Assembly (NCBI GenBank): GCA_007922305.1
Contig: ML677477.1
Span: 199,466-263,465, forward strand
Origin: Dermatemys mawii
Lineage: Eukaryota; Chordata; Testudines; Dermatemydidae
Length of the DNA: 64,000 nt
Reading direction: 5' to 3'
The translations under genes and the position numbers were made by a program. Shown here piece after piece: positions 1-10,963 of this stretch. The stretch's first letter is position 1. Each line of letters starts with the position of its first letter. Below the pieces are notes generated by a model that did not search any database, was not told the DNA's origin, and worked only from the letters and a program-made list of their open reading frames with translations.

Positions 1-135
1 CAGGTGGGTAATGAGGAATTACTGTAGTCTCTTTCACCCTCAGGTGGTTAATGAGGAATTACTGTAGTCCCTTTCACCCTCAGGTGGTTAATGAGGAATT
101 ACTGTAGTCCCTTTCACCCTCAGGTGGGTAGTAGC
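1..135. repeat. 40-bp tandem repeat
   Basis: A 40-base unit beginning caggtggttaatgaggaatt is present three times in a row with only one or two differences, then breaks off after the first bases of a fourth copy at about 121-130. The array begins at the window edge, so its true length is unknown. No gene overlaps it. Confidence 0.9.
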
Positions 136-321
136 AAAGGCTGGGTTACAAACACCACCGATGATGCACCATTTTTAAAACTGCTATTTGCACTTTAAAA
201 AAAATGTTTCTGTAAGTTTACATACAAGCTTGTTATCATATTTAAAATGTTGGGCCTTGCATCGATGGCTGTTTCATAAATGCTCCAGGCCAGGAATTGT
301 GTCTCGCTTGTGTCTGTAGGG

Positions 322-510
322 CAGGGGTCTCAAAGTCCCGGCCCGCAGGCCATCTGCACCCTGAGAACCACTCCACTGCGGTCCGTGGAGGAGAGATGCA
401 GGCAGACACGCAGCCAGCAATCTCTGTTGCAGGTGCCACCCCCGCACTGCCCCCTGCCGCTCCCATTGGCTGCGGGAGAGGGACAGAGATACCATCACTA
501 GTTGCGGGGC
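322..510. mobile_element. hAT-like non-autonomous element, left-end fragment
   Basis: The segment begins caggggtctcaaag and continues with a 'ggcccgcaggcc' stretch, like the hAT-like elements near 5800 and 5982, whose ends start cagggg. No convincing right end or target-site duplication is visible, so it is probably truncated. Confidence 0.5.
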
Positions 511-1734
511 TGAATCAGCCGTGGAGGCAGCATCACTTTTTTCCACAATGATTATAATTTAACAAGTCAAAATCCTGAACTCAGCTATCTGATGTGTGCC
601 TTGCTGTAATCCTGAAGGTTGGAACTGCTCAGTCACTGAGGCCAGTCATCAAAGTGACAGAACTGAAGCGTTGCCAGGTGTCTGGCAAACACTAAAAACT
701 CTCAGGCAGGTGAAGAATTGTATAAAGTTGTATGATTGTTTTTATTATTTCTAAGAAATTTGAAATAAAAAGTACAATAGAAACGTTTTCTGAACAGCAT
801 GTTCAGTGACATTATTTTTGAGGACTGGCACTGACCCTGATGTAAATTGAGTTGAGACCCTTGCTGTGGAGGGCCTGCCACAGTGAGGGGCTTATTCATG
901 GCTGGTGCTGTCGTACAGATCTTTACCGTGCCTGTAGTGGTGCTACTGCTCCAGGGACGCGGTGGGAAGATTTGTGTGTAATTACTTCTCATATCCAGAT
1001 GAGGGTGATGGAGTCCCTTTAGCACTAGGTCATTCATGTGGACGCAAGAGGGGGCTGTTGGCTGTTTGATGATTTGTTGATTTGTTCTATTTTCAGTTAG
1101 GTCCTATCCAGCCCTGGCTTAGCCTGGTATTTAGCAGTAAAAGCCCTCCTGAAACAGGAGCCCAGCTTGATAAGCATTTATGTAAACTGTAGAGACGGGC
1201 CTGTGTGGTGTGGGTTGTTTTTTTTTTGGTCTTGTGTTTTTTAATGTTGCAACTTAGTCGTGGTTTTAGCTATCTGCACTGCTTGGGATCAGCAGCTCCA
1301 TAGAAAACAGGGTGCAGCTGAAGCTGGGGAGTGGACACAGCTGCCTAATACCAAAATACAGTCATGCCTGGATTTTGACACCTTACAAAGCCTCTGAGCA
1401 CAGTCTCCCCAAACAATAGGCCTGCCCCTGTTCCAGGGCTCATCTCTGTGGCTCTCCGTTGTGCTGGTTTTCATACCCCTTGAAGAAGCTGCTCGCTGGT
1501 AAAATTGACAACTGACTGGCTGAGAGCATGTGCATATCAGGAACACATCCTCCCCGTAAGCCTGTTACATGTTAACCTGCTGCCCTCTCCCACCTCTGCA
1601 AGCGTTTTTGAGCCAGTCCTCTTCTGTCAGCAGAGTCCAGTTGGTGAGGCAGGCATGGTCCTGCCATGGTGCCCACTGAAATAATCTTGAGATTGGTGGT
1701 CCAGCAGTGGCAAGTGCTAGCCGAGAACTTTGAA

Positions 1735-1890
1735 GACCCTGTTTTATTTCCCTGCTCTGCTGCTGACTTTCTGCATAATCCTGGACAAGTCACTTAATCT
1801 CTCTGTGTCTCAGTTCCCCATCTGTATAATGGGGATAATGGCACTGCTCAGCTTCACAGGGTGACTATGCGGATAAGTAAATTAAAGATG
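1735..1890 (+). mobile_element. CORE/MIR-type SINE fragment
   Basis: The segment 'gtcacttaatctctctgtg' followed by 'cagttccccatctgta' and 'aatggggataatggca' is the hallmark conserved part of tRNA-derived CORE/MIR SINEs. It is in sense orientation and degraded. Confidence 0.75.
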
Positions 1891-2544
1891 GAGAGATGCT
1901 GGGGTACCATGGTAACAGGGGCCAGATAAGTGCCATAGGTGTCTCCCCACCCCCTGTTTACCATGGACGTCAGGACTCTTTTCACAGTCAGTTATGTGAT
2001 TGCTCAGAAAGACCCTCTTGCTGGAAAATGTCTCTGCCCAAGGCTTGTGCCAGGGTTTCCATTATTGCTGCCCTCTGCAGAGTTGTGTAACTGTGCTTTG
2101 CTCCCAGCAAAGCTCCCAAGCTCTGCCAAGACAAACACCTGTTGTTGGCTATCAACTGAGAGTCAGCACTGCTGTTAAATAAACATAATAAAGCACAGGA
2201 TACAAGAGTTGCCACTTCACTTAATGCAAAATCAAGCTCTGCTGTCAGTTGTAATAACCGCAAGGCAATTTAAGGGGTTGGATTAATGATTTATTTGGAG
2301 CCAGACTATTTTTTAAAAAGCCAGGCTTCAATTCAGGCACCAAAATAAGGGGCCTGGTTTTTGACTGCACTCAGCACACGGGGTTGGGAGCATGTTGGGT
2401 GCTGAACTCTGGCCTGTGGTCCTGTAAACATCAAAGCTGTCAAATGTCAAACCCAGCAGTCTTGACCCCCCCCCCCCCACTTCTGTACTTTAGCCCCAAG
2501 ATCATCCCTTCCATGTGCCCCAGGCAACTTTCTGCCTAACTGTC

Positions 2545-2610
2545 AGAAGACCAGATACTGGGCTAGATGCAACGTTGGCCCGAACCAGCAGGGCTGTTCT
2601 TTTATAAAGA
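2545..2610 (+). mobile_element. CR1 LINE 3'-end fragment
   Basis: The sequence 'ctgggctagatgcaacgttgg' region, followed by 'cagcagggctgttctt', corresponds to the 3' untranslated end of CR1 LINEs, whose full form near 35190-35235 ends with the same kind of words (gggcttgatggacctttgg, then ttcttatgttc). Confidence 0.55.
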
Positions 2611-5179
2611 TAATTCCAGCAAAAGTCTTTTCTGTATTATTTTTTTTCTCAAACACCTTCCTTACTCCACTGACAGATGATTCTTCTGCTCTATGATGCT
2701 TTTGCCCTCTAAAAATAACTTTTCTCCTGTTTTAATGGACGGTTTTTCAGAACTAACATGAATGTCTAGCTCTTCCTCCTACCCTGCTGCTATTTCAAAC
2801 ACACCCACAGGGGATGGGAAAATAACTCTCACTGCCAATATATGTCTGGGACAAGTGCCATCCACCTGCCAAGATATAGATCACTGCAAGTCCCCAAACA
2901 CCTCCAGCGTGTTGTAAATCTGACCGCTTGATCCAGTCCCAAATACTAAATTTGTATAGGCTGCATGTGTGTAACGTGGACTAGATTCTGCTGTCATGTC
3001 TACAGGTGTAAATCTAGTGTAATCCTGCTGTCTCCAGTGGATTTGCCATGACGTAACTGAGATCATAGTGTGGTCGTCACTTTCCACATGTGGGCTGAGC
3101 ACTGAGGGAGGAGAAGCAAACTTGTTTCACTCTGACTCATGGGGGAGCCCTGAACAAACAGAATGCAGAACTGTGCTGCTCAGTGCACCTCACAAGGTGG
3201 AGCCGATCACAGGGCTCTGTCTGCCTTGGAAACAGTCCGTGGGCCTTTGCTGTGAGCAGAGGGGATTTCTGAGGTTCAGAAGTTCAAGGAACATCTGATG
3301 GCCAGGCACAGACTGAGACTGTTTGTGTTCCCAATTAGCAGGAGTTAAGGGATAAAGTTCCCACATTCCAATGCTGTATGTGGTTACCCTTGAAGGGCGG
3401 AGTCTGCCCCAAAAGAGGTCTCTGAGCTCACCCTCTACAGAGGGAGGGACCCCTGCTGCAGCTCTGCCCTGTGGGCTTCTGACTGGCTCCCACAGACAAG
3501 GATTTTTAGTGTGTCACTTCCCTGCTTTCTGCTCCATGCCCTCTGGGGCTTGTGGATGTTGCAATGTGCATCTCATTGGCATTAGCAAAGGCTAGTAGGA
3601 AAGGGCTGAAGTCCAGTAGACCACCTTCAGTGCTTTGAAGGCTGCAGAATCCACTGTTTGCTGGCATCAGGCCTGTACTAATATGGCCATGTTGTAGGAT
3701 CTTCTTTATAAACAGCTCTGTTACGTTCACCTGGCACCCTTCTTCTGAGTCACTTAACAGTGATCTGCAAGTGGGGATGGTTGGGAAAGAGTTGGGCTCA
3801 TGCCTTTGTTTACTTGTTAGGTAAATTTTTGAAGAAGTTATTTTTCCCACTTAGTTTCTCCCCCTTCCCTCCCCGAATATCATGACTATTTAGCCTTTTC
3901 TTCCTGTCTGATGCTGCAGTTTTTATGGAGGACCAGAGAACTAACCTGGGAGCTTTCTCAGCCCTTAATTGAACAGGTTGGGGTTTGGGATGAAGGTGCT
4001 AAAGAACGTTCCTTCCCACCGTTTATTCGGTTTGTTTCATGTTAAATTACTGTTGCGCAAAACCAAAATGTTCAATGGTCTGAATGCAAATCACTTCTCA
4101 GTGCTTAGGTTTCACGTCCTTGGTGTTTGTGATGTCGTCCTCTTACAAGTTCTCCAGGAAAAGCTGGTGGACCAGACCCTGACTTCTATTATTACTTTAA
4201 CACAATTTTTTCCTTTTTAATGAAGCCATGTACCCCCGATTCCCCACTTTTCTATCCTCCTTTGCTGAAATGCACAGGGTTCATTGTCTTCTACAACTTT
4301 TGTTCTCTTTCCTCATTTGATCTGATCTTTCTGAAGTCCCTGAAGCTGTGTTTCAGGTGGGAATCTCCTGCTCTGCCTTGCACTGACCCCCACTAGCTTC
4401 TGCCGTTGCAATCCTCCAGCAGAAGAGCTCCTTCATTGTCCAGCCAGAGGTGCCCAGCAAAGGGAATGCTTCTCCTTTGGGAGATCTTCCCCTGTGTGGA
4501 TGAGACTGTCCCTATATTAAAGCCCCCACATGCACTGGCCATGAGAGCCAGTCCATATCCCAGAAGTCCCTGTACCTTCCACCAGTACGGAAATGGCTCG
4601 TGCATCTTAGAGGAACATGATCAACTCATCTCCTCCTTCAGCATCCACTAGGAGAGCCTGGTAAATGGGGAAATGGAACTCCCTCCCCATCCCGGCTGTC
4701 TCTTGGGCCTCGTCTCCTCTCTGGGGAATAGCCCCAGTTCAGCAATTGGTGTAGCTGGCCCTTAAGCACAGACCAGAGCATGGTGAGCTTTGCAGCTGGT
4801 TCTGAGACTACACCCGGATTCTGGTTCTGCTCCCAGCCTACACTGTGCTGCAGCTGCCTGATGCTTTACCACAGGCCGTGCCCTCCACTGCCGGCTGGTT
4901 GAGGCAGCCCACCGCTTCCTGGGGGCTTTGGTTCTCTTCCCCGCAGCACGCACTGTTCCAGACGCTGTGTGCTGAGCCTATGATCCCCCTGCAACCCGTG
5001 TGCCGGCCTTTCCCAAACCATCCCGGGATTCTGTCCTTCCCTAGGAACCCCCTTCTCTGGGTCCTGGGAGGATTAGTATTCAACATACTGAACATGCTGG
5101 CTGGGCCCAGCAGCCAATCTCTCTGAGAAATTCACATACCAGACGCTCCCTTCTAAAGCATGTGCCAGTTCTGCTTTTT

Positions 5180-5345
5180 CCAGTGGTTAGAGCCAGGGGT
5201 GAAAGTTGTCAGATCTGGGTTCTGTTTATGGCCCCGCCCTGACAGACGGCGAGTCCGTGGGTAGGTCGTTTTGTGCCTCAGTTTCCCCCTCTGTGAAATG
5301 AGGATAATGATACTGACCCACCGTTGAGATTCTCGGATGAAAAAT
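5180..5345 (+). mobile_element. CORE/MIR-type SINE
   Basis: A tRNA-like head ('agtggttagagccagggg', 'gatctgggttctgtt') is followed by the core words 'tgcctcagtttccccctctg' and 'gaggataatgatactgaccc'. Head and core lie in the expected order, so this copy is nearly complete. Confidence 0.8.
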
Positions 5346-5799
5346 GCTGCCTAGGTGAAAATTCCTGTCTTCGTTTGTGGGGCAGCTGGCTCCTCCCCAG
5401 ACACCTGTTGGTCCTTCCTAGTCACCAGCCTGGATTTTGGAGACTGAGTCATAGTGTCAACTATTGCTGGAAAACCACAGTCTATCTGCACAGTAATGGC
5501 ATGTGCCATTTACAGCAGAACAGCTTCATCCTGCCCACGCTGATGGTCTCTTCAATAATTACAGCAAGAAGAGTTTTGGGCCCTGGGCTCATGAGGTGTC
5601 TGATTATTGGCAAGTTAATAATTGCTTGTGTCCCTCTGGTGTTAAGAGGCCAAAGCAGGTGGCTTGATTTCAGAGGGTGTCTGCTGCTTTCTAACTCACT
5701 CCAAGAAGGCTCTGTGACTGGGGAATCTCTAGGGAGAAGTTGTGCAAGAGGAGAAATAAATGCGTGTGCCCAATTGATCCTGCTAGCAACCTTTTAGCC

Positions 5800-6396
5800 C
5801 AGGGGTTCTCAAACTGGGGGTCGGGACCCCTCGGGGGTTGCAAGGTTCTTATATGGGTGGGGGGTCACGAGCTGTCAGCCTCCCCCTGCAATCGCCCTTT
5901 GCCTCCAGCATTTATAATGGTGTTAAATATGTAAAAAAGCATGTTTTGTGGGGGTGGGGGTGGGGGAGTGTGCACTCAGAGCAGGGGTGGGCAAACTTTT
6001 TGGCCCAAGGGCCACATCAGGATTCCAGAATTATAGGGAAGCTGTGCCTCCCCAAACAGTCTGGCCCCGCCTCCCCATCCGCCCTGACAGACCCTCAGGA
6101 CTCCCATGCTCTATCCATCTCCCCCCACCCCGGACCCCTTACCATGCCACTCAGAGCAGCATGTCTGGCAGCCATGTGGAGCTAGACACGCTGCCCTGCA
6201 GGAGCGCACAGCCCTGCCCCTCCAGAGTGCTACCCGCATGGCGGCATAGCTCCAGGGTGAGGGGCTGGGGAAAGCCTCCCCATCCGGGAGCTGAGGGGCC
6301 GAGCAGGATGGTCCCGCGGGCCATAGTTTGCCCACCCCGACTCAGAGGCTTGCTATGTGAAAGGGGTCATTGGTAAAAAAAAGTTGAGAATCACTG
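5800..6396. mobile_element. hAT-like non-autonomous transposon (outer)
   Basis: The left end reads caggggttctcaaactg and the right end reads agttgagaatcactg, an imperfect inverted pair. Flanking 8-base words are ttttagcc at 5792-5799 and atttagcc at 6397-6404, a near-perfect target-site duplication of the length typical of hAT transposons. The element has no coding capacity and is interrupted by a second element at 5982-6339. Confidence 0.8.
5982..6339. mobile_element. hAT-like non-autonomous transposon (nested, inner)
   Basis: The left end is caggggtgggcaaact and the right end is agtttgcccaccccg, near-perfect inverted repeats. A perfect 8-base duplication, actcagag, flanks it at 5974-5981 and 6340-6347. 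It lies wholly inside the element at 5800-6396, so it inserted later. It belongs to the same family as the copies ending near 14011 and 20963. Confidence 0.88.
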
Positions 6397-7477
6397 ATTT
6401 AGCCCGTCTCTTTGCTAGGGGTACGTACCCTGCACACATGCCTGTGGCTTTCCACCGCATGCTGTTGCTTTGTTGGGAACATGTTAGACCGGTTTCAAGG
6501 TTCTCGCAAGGAAGCTCAGGCGGTTAGTCCAGACTCGGGGTAAACTTTCTCAGTGCCTGGACTGGTGAGCCCAATCTGTGCAGCGTAACCCAGCCTGACT
6601 GCGTTACAGTAACAGCTTGTCCTCTGTAGCACAGGTTATTTACCAAGATCCCTTACCTTTCTGTGACCAATGGGCTGTTCCACCGTCCCTCTGCTTTGCT
6701 CTTGAAATGAGCATACTTTCTGTCTTCAGCTCCTTCTACAGTGGAGAGCCTTTTCTTTCCTATGGGGAATCCCATAGGGGGTCTGCAGGGTCGTGGTGGT
6801 TTGAGATCGATTTCTCTGATTCCAACCACTTGCTGATCCAAACTCTCTTGATCTGTGGCTCTGCCCAACCCCCTTCTGGTGTATTAAGTCCCCCAGTCTG
6901 TCCCTCATGTCCAGAGTCGGCTGTTTGCATTTTCAGATGTTAACTGGCTCAGCAGTATCTCTCCTGCTGCTCCCCCTGTACGAGATCCTTGTTGTTCCCA
7001 GGGTTTAGAGGCATATGATAAACCGCCCTAGTCTCTAGAGCCCAGCTTCTAATAATACTCCTGCTTGGACTCAGTCCTTCCCATCTGCTGAGAGGGCAGA
7101 ACGCACTCTTCCCTGCCCTCTGGAAGCAGCCATGGGCCGCATCCTTGCAGAGCGATGGTTTCACGGAGACCCATCAGGAAGGAGAGGGGCTTTCTCCTGT
7201 TCTGTTTGTGGATGTGGCTGGGAAGGGGGTTCTGAGAGTGAGTGTCGCGGGGGATAGGGAAGGAAAGAATGAGTTACAGGCAAACACGTTTGCTCACGTG
7301 CACCTCTGGGATGTTTTGATATGATGATTATTATTTTTTATTTTTTTGGTAGTGTTTCCCTTGAATTTAAAGCATTTCCAGTCCATGCATCAGGGCCCCT
7401 GAAGCACAGAGTTGTGTGTGTTATCGTGAGACAATGAGTTGTTCACACGTTAGGGAGCCTCTAGGTGCATCTGACAC

Positions 7478-8125
7478 AGGGCTTGGCTACACTTGCAGAT
7501 GTCGAGCGCTTTGGGTTAAACCAGCCTTCGGAGAGCGCAGTATGGAAAGCGCCGCAGTCTGTCCACACTGACAGCTGCAAGCGCTCTGGCGTGGCCACAT
7601 TTGCGGCATTGGGAGCGGTGCATTATGGGCAGCTATCCCACAGAGCACCTCTTCCCCTTCTGGTCCTGTGGCTTGTGGGAAGGGGGTCTGGGGCACGGGG
7701 CATTCTGGGTCCTGTCCCAACGCCCCATGATGCATCGCTTCGTATCCCAGCAATCCCTGTGCTTCTATCCACATTTGGGGCCATCTTTCAATGGGCCATC
7801 TTTGGGGCCATCTTTCAGCTGAACCATGTACAGACACCAAGGCCGGGTCTACACTATGAACTTTCATCAATTTAACTATGTCATTCAAGGGTGTGAAAAA
7901 TCCACACCCCCAAGCAATGCAATTATACTGCTCTAACCCATGGTGTAGACAGCACCGTGTCGACAGGAGAGCTTCTCCTGTTCACATGCTACCGCTTCTC
8001 ACGGAGCTCGATTAACTATGGCAGGAGAAGCGCTCTCATTGGTATGGTAGCATCTCCACTCAAGCGCTACAGTGGCCCAGCTGCACGGGTGCAGCGTGTT
8101 AAGTGTAGCTCTGCCCATAATAAGA
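7478..8125. mobile_element. Inverted-repeat (MITE-like) elements with gagcgct words
   Basis: Two adjacent modules begin with similar words, 'ggcttggctacacttgcag' near 7481 and 'gccgggtctacactatgaac' near 7843. The second ends 'gtgttaagtgtagctctgcc' near 8095-8115, which is the inverted form of the start. Internal gcgct words recur. This resembles the larger element at 62283-62957. Exact borders and target duplications are not clear. Confidence 0.55.
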
Positions 8126-8127
8126 CA

Positions 8128-8285
8128 TCTCCTCTTCCCAGATAATCTATAGACCAGCAGACAGAGGCACAGAGACTGGAAGCGACTGGCCCATGGTTAT
8201 GGGGCAGGTTGTTGACAGAGCAAGGAGTAGAACCCAGGTCTCCTGAAGCCAGTCCTAGATATCTGACTTCAGACCGTGGCTGTAG
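8128..8285 (-). mobile_element. CORE/MIR-type SINE, antisense
   Basis: The words 'acagaggcacagagactgga', 'cgactggcccatggttat' and 'agtagaacccaggtctcctg' are the reverse-orientation core and tRNA-like parts of a CORE/MIR SINE. It is degraded. Confidence 0.65.
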
Positions 8286-9212
8286 TACTTCACCCAGGGG
8301 AGAATCGATAATGTGACCTGTGCTCCGGGCTCACTGCTGACGATGCCTTTTTTGGGAATCCTTCCCGCAGCTACCACAGGTAGAAGCTCCTGTAGCTTCC
8401 ACAGCACCCCTTGCTGTGCTCCAAGGAGACCTGCCTTGATTTTTCCCTATTCATCTCTCTACACCATGAGCACCGAGTGTGTCATGGGAATGAATACACC
8501 AGAGTTCTGAGGGTTAGACTTCTTTTCACAGGCCATGAGCCCCTGCAGCTTCCACTGGCTGCTCTTGGAGTTGTATCTCTGTAAACTAGAGCTACAACTC
8601 AGGGACAAACTTCGCTGTGTTGTAGTTTTGTGATCCCCAGGTTGGTTTCGGGGTCTCCAAGGGGGGAGAGGAAGAGAGAGATCTTCATTATTTAGAACAC
8701 AGAACTAGTGCTGTATCTTCTCCACATTTGAGATCACTGCCACCTCCGTAAGTCCCCGAGAGATGTTCTGCAAGTTTCCTAGGTACTCCAACAGAATGAT
8801 TGAAATTTAATGGCTAGATATCACCCAGGTTCTGAAAGCTCTATCCCATCCTGGACTGCAATTCCCATGCTGTGTGCTCTGAACTCCAAACCAGGCCTTC
8901 TGCAGGTCCTTTTAAAAATGCAGCGTTAATTCAAGTGTGAACTACCCACAGACTTCTCACTCTTCTGTGAAAACTAGTTCTAACTTTTAGCCAGTGCTCA
9001 GAAGTTTGTCTTATTGCCTGGGGGGACGGTGGGGCACGTTTCGTATGGTAACGGCATTTAGGTTTTGCTCTCCAAAGTGCAGTCCCTGTTCTGTTGCTCC
9101 CAGACTGTGTTGCAATACTGTAGGCATCTATGCTCCTAGCAGGCAGTCCTCAGACTGGTTAATTGATGGACAACGTCATAGCCTAATGTGCTCTTAAGAG
9201 TAAGAGACAAAT

Positions 9213-9389
9213 ACCAGATCCTTGCTAGAATGCGGGATTTGGGATCCATGCCAAGTCCCACATTATAGCAGGGATTGCATTATGTAGATGCATGTTTTAG
9301 TGACTGAACTAAATTTGGGATCCATGGCTGCAACCACGTTCTATCCGAATTCACGTTCTACCGATGTGCGTTCTAGCAAGGGTCTGGTG
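9213..9389. mobile_element. Short inverted-repeat element (MITE)
   Basis: The left end 'ccagatccttgctagaatgc' pairs with the right end 'gcgttctagcaagggtctgg' as an inverted repeat of about 20 bases with few mismatches. Flanking TA at the left and a TA two bases beyond the right end would fit a mariner-type insertion. There is no coding capacity. Confidence 0.7.
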
Positions 9390-10792
9390 TACTACTTATG
9401 GGGAAAAATCCTGGGCCAGGCTTTGCTTTAGGAAAATGCCTTTCTGCTTAAGCCAAGGGTCTGCATCACCTGTGTTTAGCAGCCCCAGAGCCCCAATGGA
9501 GATGGTTTGTCAGGTGGTTTGAGTGTGTTAAGCACCATCTTGTCTAACCCCACTCAGAGAAGGTCTAGGGTGCCCAGTGATGAAATACCAGGGGCAGTCC
9601 ATCTCTGCAAAGTGGTATTTCTGTGATATTTCCCTGGTGGAGTCGAGGCTCTGATCTGTAGTACAAAGCTTCCAATGCTTTGATTTGAAGAATGAGCCAT
9701 TGGTCCTTCCAGCAGAAGATCTCCCCAAAGCCAGGGCCAAGCTTGTCATATGTGCACCTGGGAATTCAGGTTTGTTCCAGTCTAGCAATTCCTGGAGTCC
9801 ATCTAGTCCTGGGTCACATCTCTGAAGTTGGTCTGTGCTAGCTGCTTCAGAAGGCATAATGTGTCTCTATTGTACCTACTGTAATGCCATTTTCTGGTGA
9901 CGGAGATGGAAATGTCTGTGAATGCAATGATCAGCTTTTGCCTCCAAGCGGGAGATTTTATTCTAGCTAGTGTAATTTCAGAGGCAACTCTTATAAATGC
10001 CTAGCTGTGAATTTACTTGCTGGCCCCTCTGTCTCAATTATATCCTGCAGCAGATAGTTCCACCGATGAATTATGCATGCTATTCTTTTAAGTAGCAGAG
10101 GGAAATCCATCAATCTGTCAAGATGATACAAACGAAACCATTACCGAGCACCATAGGGGAGATGACTGTTTTAGTTCATATCTGTATAGCATTTAGCACC
10201 ATAGATCTTCCTTCCTGATTGGGCCCCCTAGGCATTGCTGTAATATTGACAAATAGATCTCACAGGAACGCAAACTCTTGCTGATGTGTGATTCGCACCT
10301 GATCAGCTCCTGAGTGCTTGTGGGTACATCAGGACAGAGAGACTTTCACCAGGCTGGGTCTGTTGTAGCCTGCAGCAGCCCATTTAACAACTGTAAAGTC
10401 TGAATGTGACTAGCAAATCCAGGTCGGTGCTGGGCGGTGTTTATCCCCTGGGGTGATGGCAGCGTCTTTAAAAAGCCCGTGCTAGGAGCTGCTTGCTTGT
10501 GAGGAGCTAGGCTCAGTTTTATATTTAGCTGGATACCGGAGCGATTCACCTCCCCGTGTGATCAGGTTACGCCTCGGAATCAGCCTGCAGAGGAGACCTC
10601 GGCTCTCCGGGCTGGTCCCGTTCATGGGGCGGCCCCTGGAATCCTCCCAGAGCAAGGGGAGATCTCACTGAGCCTTTGGAGAAGCAGCTCCCTTCAGAAT
10701 CCACCGACCAGGACAGCCGGGGCAAAGCTGCAGGGTGCAGTCCCTGGCTCCACACACTCCCTGGGGTTTGCTTGGAAAAGTTGTGGAGTGGC

Positions 10793-10963
10793 ATGGACAC
10801 GACCGCGGTGCCCCTGGAGGGGGGTCCGCCCCTCCCGATGGGTCTGAATGGCATCGAGTTCAAGCGTCACCCCAAGCCCAAGAAATCTAAAAAGGCTGTT
10901 CTTTTCTTTGAGGTGGAGATCCTGGATGCCAAGACCAGGGACAAGCTCTGCTTCCTGGATAAG
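10793..10963 (+). CDS. TECR: TECR exon 1 (first coding exon seen)
   Basis: It encodes 57 residues from [11 protein letters not shown] to CFLDK and ends in phase 0 before gtaggc. The first 40 residues are a proline- and lysine-rich leader absent from the usual 308-residue form. A pyrimidine-rich tract ending in AG at 10911-10912, just before the VEILDAK codons, could act as an alternative acceptor for the usual short first exon. Confidence 0.88.

Larger units (their letters stand above)
136..10500. other. Intergenic or far-upstream region without a recognisable gene
   Basis: No open frame here resembles a known protein, and no run of splice-compatible coding exons was found. Open frames are short, mostly below 115 codons, and overlap repeats. 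The stretch contains dispersed SINE and DNA-transposon remnants listed separately and otherwise ordinary unique-looking sequence. An upstream 5' exon of TECR could lie here, but I could not identify one. Confidence 0.6.

Noticed and set aside
1..135. CRISPR array
   Set aside because: The 40-base units are contiguous without unique spacers and the DNA is vertebrate.
5185..5250. tRNA gene
   Set aside because: The tRNA-like head belongs to a degraded CORE/MIR SINE and does not fold with intact arms.
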